Positions 62,301 through 64,000 of a stretch of DNA of 64,000 nt are shown one piece after another. The DNA lies in the NCBI GenBank assembly GCA_026261815.1, contig JAMPIT010000379.1, positions 10,304,001-10,368,000 of the forward strand, read 5' to 3'. The position numbers were made by a program, and so were the translations under genes. This DNA is from Monarcha castaneiventris obscurior. Taxonomy: Eukaryota > Chordata > Aves > Passeriformes > Monarchidae. The notes below the pieces were generated by a model. It did no database searches. It worked only from the letters and a program-made list of their open reading frames with translations, and had not been told where the DNA came from. Numbering within the stretch: the stretch's first letter is position 1; every line of letters begins with the position of its first letter.

Positions 62301-64000
62301 CACCAGATTTGGCTGCTGGCTGGAGATGGGATATATGCAGTAAACTGAGTGGCTGTAATAAACAGTGCTGCACTAGCTCTTCTCTATTAAGATATTATGT
62401 CTCTTTACTGCTATGCATATAAGTGAATTTTGCATTACTTAAATCCTTACCAAGTCTAAAGGGGAAAGATGATACTTAAGGTTAACGCATTTTTTTTGTA
62501 GCCTGTTAGCAATGAACGAGATACTCCAGAAAAAGTCATAGGGATTTAAAGTATTACCATGGTGTTTATTTTGCAGGATTTGTACTTACATGCCTTACAG
62601 TTTTTAAGTCGAGTAGCAGCAAGTGATATATGCGTAAAGGTATTAGAATGGGAAAAGTGACATTGTGCCCTAAAGCTCGTTTTTGCTTTTCCTCTGTTTT
62701 TGGAACCAACTCCGGTTATTACTTCGCTGATGAAATGACTGTCTGCTTAAATGGTTGAGACATTCAATAGCCCATCTATAAATGCTTATTATAACACTTG
62801 GAGAGTTCACAGGAAATCAATAGCCTGATTTCTGTGGTTTTTTGAGTGAAGGTCATTTTATTCTTCAAATCTGAAGACTTTTGGGCTGGGTGGTGTGAAG
62901 GTGCAGGATGAGCCCTCTCGGTGGAGATTCCCACAGTGTGCATCAGCTTGGGAAGGCCTTATTGTGACACTCTTCCCACACTGATGCAGCAGCACTGTTT
63001 AATGGGGTCCAAAATGTGACCATGTTCTCTGTATGCAGACAGCTGTTGCTCCAGTTCAGAGACACGTGTCCTCTCATGCCCTGGCACTGGGCACAGGAGA
63101 GCCAATGGCAGGGAATGCCTGCCCTGCCCTGCCCTGCCTTCCCCTTCTGCAGGGCTCTGCTTGCCTGGCACGAGTTATCCTCGGGACTAACCGTGTGGAT
63201 TTAGAAACTGGATGGATGAAATATGTCCAGCTTTGGGCAGCTGAGTGTCAGACATTTGCAATGTTAAGAGTAGAGTTGTGTTTTATAGAGCACAGAGTGA
63301 AAGTGGCTCTTTCTTGTAGTTCTCACAGTGGTATGGTGAATTTAAAGCAAAAAGGATATTAATTTTTTTTACATTTAATCTCTTGTTATGATTAATTTTA
63401 ATTGTTCTTAAATGTATTACCTGCAGTATTAAGTGTGACTCGATAAATTAAACGTAGAACACAGCCAGCAAATAGTAATCCTGGATGCTATTGTCTGCCT
63501 AATCCTGGTAATGAGATTCCTGTCTTAATTTCATGTTGTCTTTCATGGATGTGCTTCGGCCACCTGCAGACACAAACATTTGCTGCATATTTCCATGAAT
63601 CACCTGGAGCTTCCAACCCAGATCCTCACTTTGTATGTGTGTCATTTTTAAACATTAATTGTCTGTTATTTGGGTTTGTGCCCTGTTGTGTAGCTGTTGC
63701 ATACTTCTGTAGTATATTGGTTTGTTAATTGAAACAATATTTATACATTGATGATGATCCCATGGCCATCTACTTACTTGGCTGCTTATCTGTTGGGTGT
63801 TGTAGAATATTGTAGAATTTTACTGTGTCATCCATACCTTCCTGAATAAAAACCCCAAATAATGGCAAAGAAGACTATTAAATTCTTGCCTTTCTTTTGA
63901 GAGAGCTTAGCATTATGGAAGTTGGTAGACTAAGCTAGAGGTTGTTCTACTTCCTGATTAGGAAGTCTGTAGAAACAATTTTGTAGCAAAGTCATGCAAT
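59346..64000. other. Non-coding, candidate conserved regulatory DNA
   Basis: AT-rich sequence with many homeodomain-type TAATTA/ATTA words and few repeats. The stretches at about 59570-59910, 62690-62860 and 63430-63640 look like vertebrate conserved non-coding elements in texture (mixed composition, no decayed repeats, clustered factor motifs), but conservation cannot be seen from one sequence. A (CCCTG)n-like run lies at about 63120-63138. The open frames at 59936-60271, 61827-62156 and 63033-63362 are short and featureless. Confidence 0.4.
63120..63138 (+). repeat. Short (GCCCT)n run
   Basis: About four tandem pentamers of the type 'gccct'. A similar run occurs in the CpG island at about 6417-6436. 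Confidence 0.85.

Noticed and set aside
1..64000. Prokaryotic-type systems (CRISPR arrays, operons, insertion sequences, phage or toxin modules)
   Set aside because: No regularly spaced repeats, ribosome-binding sites or bacterial coding density. All the evidence points to a bird nuclear genome.

Overview
The window looks like ordinary vertebrate nuclear DNA, almost certainly from a bird and probably a passerine. The evidence is three CR1 LINE fragments with the avian 3' end, one much older CR1 remnant, two MIR-type SINE relics, and three solo LTRs. The LTRs resemble songbird endogenous-retrovirus LTRs as I remember them, and no database was searched. The DNA is AT-rich and repeat-poor apart from one strong CpG island. 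There are no operons, tRNA or rRNA genes, CRISPR arrays or prokaryotic systems.

Layout: 1-5.8 kb is non-coding and holds a MIR (about 1.1 kb) and a CR1 tail (about 2.0-2.2 kb). 5.8-6.65 kb is a CpG island with GC boxes and a splice donor at 6215, best read as the promoter and non-coding first exon of a plus-strand gene I cannot name. From there to the end the sequence reads like a very long first intron, or intron plus intergenic DNA. It holds the old CR1 (10.2-10.9 kb), an antisense CR1 with a piece of ORF2 (24.5-25.0 kb), a CR1 tail (26.7 kb), LTRs at 28.1-28.4, 46.3-47.0 and 49.5-49.9 kb, and a MIR at 41.8-42.0 kb. A second, smaller CpG-rich block at 59.1-59.35 kb could be an alternative promoter or enhancer. 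It lies in a stretch rich in homeodomain-type ATTA motifs that may hold conserved non-coding elements.

No complete protein-coding gene can be supported. Three short segments (36663-36793, 44975-45018, 51996-52062) sit between good splice acceptor and donor signals on the plus strand and are listed as low-confidence candidate exons. The long open frames at 8.1-8.7, 11.1-11.9 and 53.9-54.5 kb have no recognisable domain and are probably chance. I found nothing I can defend as a new biological system. The most testable points are the two promoter-like blocks, the candidate exons, a perfect 15-bp hairpin at 7.4 kb, and three LTRs with poly(A) signals that all lie in the same orientation as the presumed gene.
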